Source: Piromyces finnis (taxonomy: Eukaryota; Neocallimastigomycota; Neocallimastigomycetes; Neocallimastigales; Neocallimastigaceae). From it: a stretch of DNA of 64,000 bases. The stretch spans positions 620,001 to 684,000 of the forward strand of contig MCFH01000005.1 in NCBI GenBank assembly GCA_002104945.1, written 5' to 3'. This document shows, in pieces, positions 51,169 through 64,000 of the stretch (position 1 is the first letter of the stretch; every line of letters begins with the position of its first letter). Position numbers and translations under genes: made by a program. The notes beneath the pieces were generated by a model. The model did not search any database. It saw only the letters and a program-made list of their open reading frames with translations, and was not told the origin of the DNA.

Positions 51169-52160
51169 TTAAAGGATATCATCATTTTTGAGAATGTCAT
51201 TTAAATTGCCTGTATCTTTCAAAATATTATAAGCACGTGAGAATTCATTAATAATATGACGTTTTTCATTCTCTCCAGAATTAGAATTAACTATTCTTTT
51301 GTTAATAAATGGACCTTTCACAGCAAATATATAATCCTTATGATTGCGATAGCAATTATTAGCTTCTTCAAAACCCCCACTAATTCGAATATTTCATATA
51401 AAATCTTCGGGATGATAATCACAACCATAAAATTTAAAGAGGCCCAATAAAAGTTCACTACGACTCGATTCATTTTTTGAAATGAAATATAGAGATATTT
51501 TTTGAATATCATTATAAAATTTAACTTTTTCGCTGTAATAACCTGATAGATCTTCATTAATTAATTTATTGAAAACATTAACATCAACTTCGAACATTTC
51601 AAGGTTGGATATTTTATTTTGAAGATTTGGAAGAACAAGTGGATCAATTTTTTGAAAATAAGCGATGCAAAGGAGTACATAAGTATAACTAGCAAATGTA
51701 CGATCCTTTGAACTATTAATACAACGTTCCTTTGCCCATTTCTTAACAATCATAACAATATCACGAACTCGTTCATCAAATTTCATGTAACAAAAGATAA
51801 GTTGAGAATTATAAATTGGAATACGATTATTGCAACTGAGATCACAATGGAGGCCAGTTTTTGGATCCTCAAATTTACAAACTGGTATACGTATATGAAT
51901 AATAGGTACTACATTATTCATACTATTATTTTTTAAAACATTAGCAATTTTGTGTATACTGATGTCAACATGTTTACCTTCAGAATTATCAGCAAAAATA
52001 CATAAGTTAATATCACTTTGATTACTCAAAAGTCCATTTTGAGATGAGCCAAATCGATGGACACTTAATTTATATTTTTCTTATTGTTTTTCGTTTTCTA
52101 TTATTTTTTTTATATTATTTGCAAATTTTCTAAAAGATTATAATCTTTCTCTTTTAGTAA
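51169..52160 (-). pseudogene. Cid1/TRF-type poly(A)/poly(U) polymerase pseudogene
   Basis: These enzymes add A or U tails to RNA and include RNA-silencing cofactors such as fission-yeast Cid12. On the minus strand the catalytic motif reads VHRFGSSQNGLLSNQSDINLCIF. The pattern DxD is DIN, so the second catalytic Asp is Asn. The third Asp survives in LHCDLSCNNRIPIYNSQL. The central domain continues VRDIVMIVKKWAKERCIN, SYTYVLLCIAYFQ and SELLLGLFKFYG, and the C-terminal EEANNCYRN and AYNILKDTGNL segments are still readable. Two in-frame stops interrupt the frame: TAA at 52081-52083 just before the first motif and TGA at 51394-51396 (probably an old Trp codon). The N-terminal part survives only as a frameshifted NLLLKEKDYNLLENL segment near 52090-52155. 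Introns are a less likely explanation because similarity continues in frame across the TGA. Confidence 0.75.
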
Positions 52161-54597
<2,437 letters not shown>

Positions 54598-55341
54598 TCA
54601 ATTAACAACGCCTACTTCTTGAGAGCTTTTAGTAGTTTTAGATTTAAATAATTTATTGAATGAAAAAATCTTACCAGAGTGGTGAATTTCACCACTACCT
54701 TTAGATTTATTTGTTGCACTTTTCTTTAAGCTTTCATTAGAACGACGTTCCTTATCCCTTTTACTCTTAATTAAGCTAAACTTAGAGGTCTTCTTATTGT
54801 ACTGACCTCTCTTATATTTATCTAAGAAATCTAATTGATTTGTGTTGAATGCTCCTCTACGATAACGTCTGATATGTTCAACGGCTTGTAATGGCTTCAT
54901 ACCAGCTTCAATTAAAGCAATAGCCACAAGAACAGGAGCACGACCTAAACCAGCTACACAATGCACAGCAATAGTTGGATTTTCAGTGTTCATTTCTTCG
55001 TTAACATTTTGTTCCTTTCTAATTTGCTGTAATGAACCAAACTTCTTTTCAACTAAATTGAGCCAATTATTAACAACATTGGCTGGTGGAACAGCACCAT
55101 CACGGAATTGCCAATCATGAACATTAATATTATTATCGGATAATAATATAGTACTATAGGTTGGTTCACAAACTCTAACAATGTCTGAAACTCTGTTTCT
55201 TTTAAACTCTCTTAAATATTGTGGGAGTGTATTATCAGTTGGGCAATCCAAGATTAAAAAATTCATATTTTTATAGGAAATGAAAGATAAAATCTTGGAT
55301 AATGGAATACTTGACATCTTATAAGAAGCTTGAATTGACAT
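54598..55341 (-). CDS. PRL/PTP4A-type protein tyrosine phosphatase
   Basis: A single exon of 247 aa. Residues about 15-180 match phosphatase of regenerating liver (PTP4A): ISYKNMNFLILDCPT, VSDIVRVCEPTYST, WQFRDGAVPP and the P-loop AVHCVAGLGRAPVLVA. Cys128 and Arg134 are the catalytic pair and Asp81 is the likely general acid. Cys58 sits where PRL-1 has its redox partner Cys. The motif RRGAFNTNQLDFLDKYK closes the domain. Two differences from animal PRLs stand out: an insert of about 15 residues before the P-loop (LQQIRKEQNVNEEMNTE), and a long basic Ser/Lys tail ending SSQEVGVVN in place of a CAAX prenylation box. Membrane attachment by prenylation is therefore not predicted; the basic tail may bind membranes instead. 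Start: two Met codons at 1 and 9, the first used. Confidence 0.93.
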   Translation of the reverse strand: MSIQASYKMSSIPLSKILSFISYKNMNFLILDCPTDNTLPQYLREFKRNRVSDIVRVCEPTYSTILLSDNNINVHDWQFRDGAVPPANVVNNWLNLVEKKFGSLQQIRKEQNVNEEMNTENPTIAVHCVAGLGRAPVLVAIALIEAGMKPLQAVEHIRRYRRGAFNTNQLDFLDKYKRGQYNKKTSKFSLIKSKRDKERRSNESLKKSATNKSKGSGEIHHSGKIFSFNKLFKSKTTKSSQEVGVVN

Positions 55342-56055
55342 TTTGCTTAGTTTACTTTTATGTTTAATTTTAATTGATAAATAATTTGCTATTTGTTGTT
55401 TGTTTGTATATAAAAATAATTAATTTATATTATAGTTTCTTGAAGTTAAAATTTATGTTGAGTTATTATAATTTTTAAATATTGTGTAATTTAATTGTTA
55501 AAATTGTTATATATTAACTGGTAGGGTAATTTCAAATAAAATAAATACTAGGTAAAATATTATTATTTAAACAATTTTATAAATATATCTTACGTTTTTG
55601 TTTTTGTTTTTTTTAAAAAAAATTAAATATAAAATTAAATATTATTAAAATATATTCTTATTATTTGTGTTTTTAATTTATCTAAATTAAATGAATTATA
55701 AAAAGCTTTTGTTTTTTTTGTAAAAAAAAAAATCTATAACAATATTAAGTGTATGATGTATTAATAAATTATTTTAAAACTAAATGTTATTGATTGTATT
55801 TTTTTAATTTTTAACTAATACTAATTAATTTAATTTCTTTTAAAATAAATGATTAGGTATATTTATTATAAAAGAAATGAAAGAAAAATTTATTTTTAAT
55901 TTATTTTTTGGTTTAATTTAAAATAATAAGTTGTTAATTTAATATTTTTAAATCTATAGATACAAAATATATTTAATTTTTTTAAAAAATGTTAATTCAT
56001 AACCTTTAAGGTATAATTATAAAATATTAATTGAATGAAATTTTTTCTTTAACTT
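55342..56055. other. Upstream region of the PRL-type phosphatase gene
   Basis: A/T-rich, holds the PRL promoter. No gene seen. Confidence 0.45.
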
Positions 56056-56190
56056 TTAACCACCATCATCTACTAACGATTCACAGAATTGAATTAAGCT
56101 TCTGTCTGTGACACTCTTAGAAATCTTTAATGAAAGCAAGGTGCTGTAGACGATTGGTAAATTTTGTAAAGAACAAAAATTTTCTATCAT
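56056..56190 (-). pseudogene. Short leucine-rich (LRR/RNI-like) gene fragment
   Basis: A small frame encoding NFCSLQNLPIVYSTLLSLKI, then SKSVTDRSLIQFCESLVDDGG and a TAA. The pattern resembles the repeats of LRR/F-box-type proteins. The segment is richer in G/C than its flanks. A TACTAA followed by an AG near 56179-56196 looks like a branch site and acceptor, so it could be a last exon. No upstream exon was found. Best read as a gene relic. Confidence 0.35.
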
Positions 56191-59100
56191 TTAGTATGTG
56201 TCGATGATATTACTATTACTCTTTGTCCCAGATTGGGATCGCTTTTTATTTAAATAAAGTATTTTGGAAAAATTTAAAATAAAAAAATTTTAATTTATGT
56301 GAAGTGAAAATTATTTCCTTTATTGTCCTTTTTTTTTTAAAAAAAAGATAATGAAATAAATATATATTTGTTGTTTTATTTAAATAGCCTATTTAAATGT
56401 TATAAAAGATAGATATGTAATTAGTATTTCTATTTATAAGAATATTTTCATATATTACAATAAAATTATAAAACAATTTTAAAAAAATATATCGTATTGT
56501 TTTGTTTTCATAAAATTGTAGTGATGAACATGAATGTTTGTAGTTTTGAAAGAATAATTTATCAATTTTCAATATATAGCTTTAATTGTTTATCAACTTT
56601 TTTGTTTATTTATATTCAAAAAAAATATTTTATTATTTATTTGTATATTGTTTTAAATGCAATTATTTTATTAAATTTGTAGTATTTATATTGTTTATCT
56701 ATTACATTATTATTGAATTATTTTGAATATTTTATTTGCTTTATTATTTTTTTTCTTTCCATCTTTGTAAATTAATAACATATAATTTAAAAATAAATAC
56801 AATAATATAATTACTTTTGGTTAAGTTTTAAATAATATATTATTTAGTTATTTTTTTTAATAGTTAACAATTTAATTGTTTATTAAAATTTTTAGATTAA
56901 ACAATTGTTAAATTTAAAAGTAAAAAAAAAAAATATTATTTCCTAATACTAATAATTTTAATGTAATAAAAAAAAATTAAATTATAACTAAGGAGTTTAG
57001 TTAATAATTTTTTTTTTTTTTTTTGATGTTTTTTTAATTATAAAAAAGATTATTACTAATATATAAAAGTATAATTTAATATACTACATTTATATATTAA
57101 AATATATTTATAATGATGGACTTTTAATATTATTAGATATAAATTTTTTTCAGAGGCTTATTTTCATCAATATAAAAATTTCGATTGTATAATTAATTTA
57201 TAATATATTGTTATATATATTTCATATAAACTATTCTATTACAATATATTTTTAATTTTTAGTTTTTTGATAATTTACAAATAAAGAAACATTTTATGAA
57301 AAGGTTAATTATTTTAATAAATTTGTAATTAACTTTAAATAATATATTCTTACTTAATTAATTTCATATATATTAATATATATTAAACTATAAAAACATT
57401 TATATTAAATAATAAATTTTAATAATAAGATTATACAAGATGATTTAAATAATATCATATAGATGATAAATATATATTAAAATTTTTATATATATTATTT
57501 ATATATAATATATGGAGTATTTAAAAAATGAATTGAATAATATATGACAATAGTTTATTTATTTAGCAGAATTTTTAAATTAAAATTAGTATAGATTTTT
57601 AATTTTAACATATGAATAAAAGAATAAAAATAGAAATTATTTTACACCCATTTACTACATTACTTTTTTACATTACATTATTTACGTACATATATGAAAT
57701 TGACAATCATTGGATATTCATAATATTTTAATTAGTATATATATTTTATTAATCTTTAAATTAATAATATAAATATCATATTAATAGTAAATGTACATTA
57801 CAAATTACATGTTACTTTTTTATTTACCATTTATAGGGCTAGAAGAAGATGGATCTTATTTTAACCCTAGGGTTTAGTTTAACCCTAGTTTATATGGGAT
57901 GATGATTAGTTTTATTATTTTTCATCTTTATCCTAATTACTTATTCATTAACCTAATAGATGAATATAACAAAACTTGAAATTCTTATTCCTATATACTA
58001 TAGCACTAAATAAACCTTGGCATAGAATTAAAATTAATGAAGGATAAGAAATGGAAACGAAAAAAGAAAAATTATATTTCATACTGTACTTATGGTAAGA
58101 AGATCATTTATTAGTGATCCATTTAAAATTATTTATTAGAATACTATTTCATAATCAGAATTATTTCAAATCTCGATATTTAATAAATAGATTTTCTTTT
58201 AATTTAAAAGTAATTATAACTACTATTCCTTTTCATCCTTCCTTATAAACAAGAATTAAAAAAGATTCAAAGAAATAATTATAGGCTCTTTATTTTAGTT
58301 ATTTTAAATATCAAATGATATTGTCTTTTTTTTATTATTTAAATGTAAAATTATTATATATATAATCTATTAGGAAAACATGAAACAATAATAAATAAAA
58401 ATATTAAAATTATATATAATAAAGTTATTAATATAAAATTTTAGATCATCATTATTTGTTAATAATGAATGAATAATATATTAAATTTTAAATAGAAACG
58501 AATATATAAATTCAATATTAATCTATTTATTTATTTGATCATTACTTATTTATTCATTTACTTTTATATAATGAACCAAAATATAAAAAAGGTGTACAAT
58601 GATACTATCATTGATGCTAAAACTTTTTAGTTAAAAAAATATTTATATAAATTATGATCTATTTTAATTTCTATTATTTCTTTTTTCCTTTTATTGAAAT
58701 AGCTTTTTTTTTTTTTTTATTTTTAACTAACTTGCTTTGATTTTTAAAAAGATAGAAAAAATAATAAAATGAAAAGAGTTATACTGTTATTATTATACAT
58801 TAATAAAAAACAAATAAATATTTTAATTGTCTATAGAATAATAAAATTGAAGAAAAAAACTAACTTTTCTTTTATTTTAAAATATTTCCTATATTTCCTA
58901 TTATTATTTATGCTAAAATATTTATTATACTAGTAAAATGATAATTGAATTAGTAGTGATAAATGCTTGTATTTAATAATATCTAAAATATTTAAAATAG
59001 ATAAATTCTATTTACTATGGTAATTCATTATTAATAATAATTTTATTTCATAAGGTATATCAAAACTTTTTCTCAAAGTATTAAAGTAATTATTAATATA

Positions 59101-59445
59101 GAAGGGATTTATAATACTAGTAATAATTTATTAAAAATAATAGTTATTTTAATATTTAACTATTAACTTGTTTTTGCTTAATGAAAAACTTTTTATTCGT
59201 CGTCCTGTAACTACATTCTCATGAGGTTGCTTTACACTAATAGAAAATCTATATTTGAAATAATAAATACAGAATTATTTTTTTTCATTTCTGTACCATA
59301 AAAAAAAAAAGTAACACAAATTTATTATCTTGAATATTATTGGCTAATATATTAATTTAGATGTTTAAGAAAAAAACTCAAAAATTAAATTATAAATAAA
59401 GAAAAATTGAAAAAAAAATTTTAAATGATATTTGTCCAGTTGATA

Positions 59446-59500
<55 letters not shown>

Positions 59501-60220
59501 ATCAGAAGCTCAATATTAGTAATGAAAAAATCTTTAAAGTTCATAGTAAAAGAAAGTAGGATCGAAGAATAAAATAATGTATATATTAAAAAACAAAAAA
59601 GTAGTATTAAACTATATACGATTATTTTAGTTTTTTTTTTTTACTGATAAAATGCATAATCTTTTTATGAATATCTAACCTATATAAAATATTTTATATC
59701 AAGATAAAACTTTATTATTTAATAATATATTATATTATTTAATTTTATATTTTATTCATTATCTAAAATTTTTAATGAATCGTTATAAACATAAATGCTT
59801 GTTTATTATTATTGAACTTTTTTTTTTTTTAAACGAGTAATGCAAAATATATAGAATGAAATTGATAAATTAATAAATCATTTAGTATTCATTTCTATTA
59901 TAAAATTTTATTGTGTTAAAGTTGGTTATTTTAGTCTGGTCAGAACAGAATAATTAACAAATTGCTTTTCCATTAATTTTAATTATTTACTTTCTATATG
60001 CTATTAATATTATTAATTTGATACTTGTCATTAATAATTAAACTTATTTCAAGTAAATTGTATAAAGAAAAAGGGAATACAAAATAATAATATTGATAAT
60101 ATTTATACAAACACTCAAATAAATCATATAATAATATATAGAAAAACATATAGGATAATAAAAATACTATTCTAAACTTTGCTGCATAAGTTATATAAAT
60201 AAAATAAAAGCTGAACAAAA
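56191..60220. other. 4-kb intergenic region without a supported gene
   Basis: A/T-rich throughout. It holds an (AAAT)n run at 59443-59502 and an AACCCTAG-type palindromic patch at 57861-57890. I see no coding sequence or RNA gene. Confidence 0.5.
59443..59502. repeat. (AAAT)n microsatellite
   Basis: About 15 uninterrupted aaat units. Confidence 0.95.
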
Positions 60221-60550
60221 TTTTTTTTTTTTTTTAAAAATTATTTAATACCCTATTTAGACTTAATACAAAAAAGAATGTACAAATAAATATATTATCC
60301 TAGATTTTGGAAGGATTTAGCCAAAATTTCTGGGAAGGGAAAATTTGACCTCTGGTAAAATTTTAACCAGACAAAAACCAGAAAACCCAGAATTTTTAGG
60401 CTAAAAAAACTAGGGTATTATATAAATCTTAGTTTTTAAGCTTTTTACCCATTTTATAATACCACTTGAACAACTTTTAATTTTTTTTTTTTAAAACTAT
60501 TTAATACCCTATTTAGACTTAATACAAAAAAGAATGTACAAATAAATATA
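60221..60550. mobile_element. Foldback/MITE-like hairpin between ~70-bp direct repeats
   Basis: A block made of a T run, then ttatttaataccctatttag ... aagaatgtacaaataaatata occurs at 60221-60293 and again at 60481-60550. Between them lies an imperfect palindrome, 60296-60418: tatcctagattttgg ... ttagccaaaatttctggg on the left pairs with cccagaatttttaggcta ... actagggta on the right, around an inner tctggtaaaattttaaccaga palindrome. It has no coding capacity. Confidence 0.7.
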
Positions 60551-61018
60551 GAAACGAAAAGGTATATTTATATAATTATTTCCATTCAGTTTTAAAAATT
60601 AATATTGTTAATTTTAAAAATTTTAAAATTTTTTATTATTATTATTGTTTCTCTATTTTAATATAATATTTATTTGAATGAAATATTTCTAAATTAACAA
60701 TTATAATATTGAAATACTTTTTATTTTATTTATTACTTTAATAATTTTATATATTATTAACAATTTAGTTTCAATTTAATGTTTAGTGTAAAAATTATTT
60801 CTATTTTTGTATATTTTATATTGATATAATATTTTCATTTTAATTTAGAAGAATATTATTATTATTATTTTTTTAAAAAAAAAATATCTATTTAATTATT
60901 TCCTGAATTGCTGCTCTATATTTCAGATTTAGATTACAGTATTGATTATAAATTGAAATTTTATATAATATATTTTTAAAAATAAAAATAAAAATAAAAT
61001 TAATTATTTAAAATTTAT
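60551..61018. other. Intergenic, 3' side of the ATP synthase epsilon gene
   Basis: A/T-rich, no gene seen. Confidence 0.45.
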
Positions 61019-61458
61019 TTATACAATAAACTATTAAATAATATATATTAATAATATAAATGAACTTTACACTATCTGGAAGACCATTATTTAAATTATT
61101 TCTGTGAATATTAATACCATCTTCTTTATTTAAGAAAAATTTTAAATGTTCATCCTTTAAAGAGTTTTGTAAAGCACGAGTTGAAATACTTAAAACTTCT
61201 AAATAACTAAAAATTTTATATTTTTTTAACAGAAATTAAATATTATTTTTAAAAAATAAAAAAATACAAGATTTAAACATTTTAATAAGATTTTAATTTT
61301 AAAATTTCAATATATATATTTTCATATATATTATGTATTATTCTTTTTCAAAAATATTAAAAATATTATTTATTTTGTTTAATAAAAAACCTAACACCAG
61401 CAGCCTTCCAGAATGGAATAGTAGCTTTTTCTAATAAAATTTTAGTTGGTAATGGCAT
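61019..61458 (-). CDS. ATP15: ATP synthase F1 epsilon subunit (ATP15-like), three exons
   Basis: The eukaryotic F1 epsilon subunit is a tiny protein of the central stalk of mitochondrial ATP synthase. Exons 61391-61458, 61071-61206 and 61019-61030 give 71 aa (yeast about 60, mammals about 50). The diagnostic stretch FWKAAGVSYLEVLSISTRAL, followed by QNSLKDEH, matches the W.KAG.SY......A.R..LK pattern of the family. The Ser of VSY is created by the splice AG|T. The donor there is GTTTTT, non-optimal, but the only one that restores the motif. The last exon encodes only FIV and the stop. Being too short for routine gene calls, it is easily missed. Localisation in the mitochondrion or hydrogenosome is inferred. 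Confidence 0.8.
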
Positions 61459-62123
61459 TTTTATTAATTTTTTTTTTTTTTTTAAATTATTCCCGAATAA
61501 CGAAAATGCTTTTTTTTTTTTTTTTTAATAAAATTATTGTAAATATTATAATATTCAAAAAATAAATTTTCTAATAAACTATTGGTAAATAATTGAATTC
61601 CTAATATACATATTAATATTTGTACAATACATGAAAAAATAATTTTTATAAAAAAAAAAGAAAAATGAAAATATGATGGTGGTTTATACCAAAATAAAGT
61701 AAATCACAAGAAATAAGGATGGAATACAATTTTTTAATACTCATTCATTTATTTATTTGTTTTTTTTCTTTATCATTATATTATTATTATTATTATATTA
61801 GTATGATATAGAGTATGGGTATATATAAGGATATAAATTATTATTTTAAACTATTACTATAATATATAAAAACAACAATAATGTTATCCTAATTATTAAA
61901 ATACATTATGATAAATATTATTACTACTATTATTAACATTATTAATTTTTTTTTTGATATTCTTATATGTTCAGTTTTTTTAATATTAATATATATATAT
62001 ATTATATATCATTATATCATCATTTCTTTAATATAGCTATTTTTATTTTGTAGGATTATATATTCGATTTCTATATATATATATATATTTTGATATACTA
62101 AATCAATAATTATTATTATCCAT
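61459..62123. other. Intergenic region between ATP15-like and LRR genes
   Basis: A/T-rich with T runs and (AT)n blocks. No gene seen. Confidence 0.5.
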
Positions 62124-63566
62124 TCATACTAAGTTATATTCATTATCATTTTTATTGATAATACTTGTATTTTTTTGACAAGAGAAAATTTTTTCTGATA
62201 CCTCTTTATTTATTTCTTTATTCTTTGAATAAGATTTCATAAATTCCGCAAATTCAGATTGAAGTTGTTCAATATTGTCAAATCCAAGGTTTGCAGTGAT
62301 GGATTTTCTGTGTTTTTCTGAAAAAATTACCAATTCATTAGCTTCAGAGGATTCTTTAATTGCAATACTATTATTACTTGAAAGATTTGCTAGTGTTGAT
62401 TTATTCGATTTTTTTGTTTTTAAGTATTTTGTGGAAGGTTGTTGATTTTGTATTTTTTCTGGAAATACAATATCATTGACATTATCATATTTCTCTTTAT
62501 TACTACTATATATCGAGTGAATGACTTCTAATTCATTAATTACATCGGAATTTTTTCTTTCATTGTCCTCATGATTGAGCGTTTCATTTAATGATGGAGA
62601 TTGATTATCATTTACAATATCATTAGTATTTTTAATTGTAATATATTCGGAGGAGGTTCGATTAGATTCTGTGTCATCTTTCTTATTAGAAAAGAGTTCC
62701 GTAGCATCGAGAAAGTCTATCCATGGTATATTACTTGTATCCTGTTTGAGTATATCATTATTATTTTTAAATGGTGGGATATTTTCTTCTTCTGCATTTT
62801 TATTATGAATACTTGAAATAAATATGCTTTGCTCTGATACTATCGGTAAAAACTTTCTTATGTCTTCGTCCTTATTCGATTGGCATCTTGATTCTTTATA
62901 ACTATGAAATGATTTCTTATCTTCCTTACTACTATTACTTTCCTTTAAATACTTATTTCTTTTAAGGTATCGATCATTATTAATACTTTCATGTAACGAT
63001 TTACTTTTTGATTTTGTTCCAAGTTCTTCAAATGATTTATCATTATTTATAAATTGAATTTCTTTAATTTCGGTTTTGTTTATATTTTCATTTATATCTT
63101 TTTCATCGGTTTTTTCAATACTTTTTATTGATGCTTCATCATTTTTTATATTTTCATGATAACTATTAACTCTTTCATTCGTATCACTGCTTTTTTCCTT
63201 ATTTTCAGGTTCTTTAAATGGTGTAAGAATTTCATGAGGTATTATTACTTCTTTTGTTTTTATTTTTGTATCGCTACTTAATTTTAATATGGATTGACTT
63301 AGATCGTTATCATCATTATTATTTTCATTGATTTTATTATTTATATCGTTACATGAACTATATTAAAACAAATCAATTGAATTAGTTTTAAATATATTAA
63401 TAATAATAATAATAAAAATAAAATACACTATTAATAATAATTTATTAATTTTATTATATATAAATATATTTTAAATCATCATACAAAGATTTTAAATGTA
63501 ATTTTAAATAGTTTATATTTTCTTTCTTTTCTGAGAGAGGATTATTGCATATGTTTCTAAAATAGA

Positions 63567-63644
<78 letters not shown>

Positions 63645-64000
63645 TTATTGTTAAAATTAAAGATAGTAATAATTCTTTTTTAAAATTTAATATTTTATAT
63701 TTTATATATTCTATTATAAATATAATATTTACAATGATGTTAAGTTTGTCATTTTCGTAAAATCAATATGAATTATAGTGATCTTATTATTTGATAATGT
63801 TCTAAATATTTTTATTTTTATTAAGAAAAATATTAATAAATGAATATACCTTTTTTATTAAATATTTGTATTGCTTTAATAATTATTAACATATAAAAAT
63901 ATATTTTTTCTATTACAATTCTTTTAGATATTTTAAATTTTCTATTGAAGATGGAATTTCCTTGATTTTATTATTATCCAAATTTCTATAGAGTTAATGG
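62124..64000 (-). CDS. Leucine-rich-repeat protein, 3' part (5' end beyond the window)
   Basis: Four exons are visible: 63917-63985, 63733-63801, 63485-63556 and 62124-63357, with a stop at 62124-62126. The first two are 69 nt each and encode 23-residue LRR modules (NLDNNKIKEIPSSIENLKYL and TLSNNKITIIHIDFTKMTNL). The third, 72 nt, is the capping module NICNNPLSEKKENINYLKL. All introns are phase 2, so each exon is one repeat shifted by the same register. The last exon is about 411 codons of Ser/Asn/Lys/Glu-rich sequence with no domain I recognise. The gene starts off the right edge, so the total repeat number and any N-terminal domain are unknown. The consensus LxxNxIxxIP is that of typical or Ras-type LRRs. 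Confidence 0.85.
63568..63641. repeat. (AAT)n microsatellite in an LRR-gene intron
   Basis: About 24 AAT units lying in the intron between the 69-nt and 72-nt exons of the LRR gene. Confidence 0.95.

Noticed and set aside
57861-57890. Interstitial telomere repeat (aaccctagggtttag)
   Set aside because: Only two imperfect units, palindromic rather than tandem; not a telomere array.

Overview
The window looks like a piece of a very AT-rich fungal nuclear genome, and an anaerobic gut chytrid (Neocallimastigomycota) is the best guess. The support is indirect: intergenic DNA that is almost pure A/T, (AAT)n and poly-A/T tracts, Asn/Gln-rich proteins, many short GT-AG introns, a PHO80/PCL-type cyclin, VTC1-like vacuolar proteins, a yeast-like RPB7 and an RPL19 whose start codon is split by an intron as in yeast. 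No rRNA or mitochondrial marker is present, so the lineage is inference.

Layout from left to right. A ten-exon condensin kleisin gene (CND2, minus). A single-exon giant cyclin with a long Gln/Leu tract (minus). A 3.5-kb empty stretch. A six-exon RPB7 (minus). A small six-cysteine secreted protein (plus). A dead LINE tail. RPL19 (minus). A five-exon OS-9/Yos9 ER lectin (plus). Then the main item: an 11.2-kb, three-exon minus-strand gene (26998-38241) joining a Dicer-like core to ankyrin arrays. A transposon graveyard follows (38.9-41.7 kb: a tRNA-Ala-like SINE, a short poly(A) element with a 12-bp target duplication, a Ty3/gypsy RNase H fragment). Next come two VTC1-like genes (plus), an inactive LINE (plus), a broken Cid1-type nucleotidyltransferase (minus), a PRL-type phosphatase (minus), about 5.7 kb of mostly empty DNA with a foldback element, a small ATP synthase epsilon gene (minus), and the 3' part of an LRR gene (minus) running off the right edge.

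The most interesting locus is the ankyrin-Dicer fusion. Its three exons join in frame at good splice sites to give about 3,646 residues: an unassigned N-terminal domain, roughly 30 ankyrin-type repeats where a Dicer helicase would normally lie, an acidic Ser/Asn linker, then DUF283-like, platform/PAZ-like, RNase IIIa, RNase IIIb and dsRBD-like segments, and a second ankyrin array. RNase IIIa keeps all four metal-binding acidic residues. RNase IIIb has lost or changed three of four, so the enzyme probably has one working site. A 46-bp-arm inverted repeat lies just past its 3' end, its upstream region is partly tandem-duplicated, and a pseudogenised Cid1-type transferase lies 13 kb away.

Exon boundaries were derived by eye from reading-frame continuity, GT/AG sites and family conservation. 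Domain calls rest on motif recognition, not searches.
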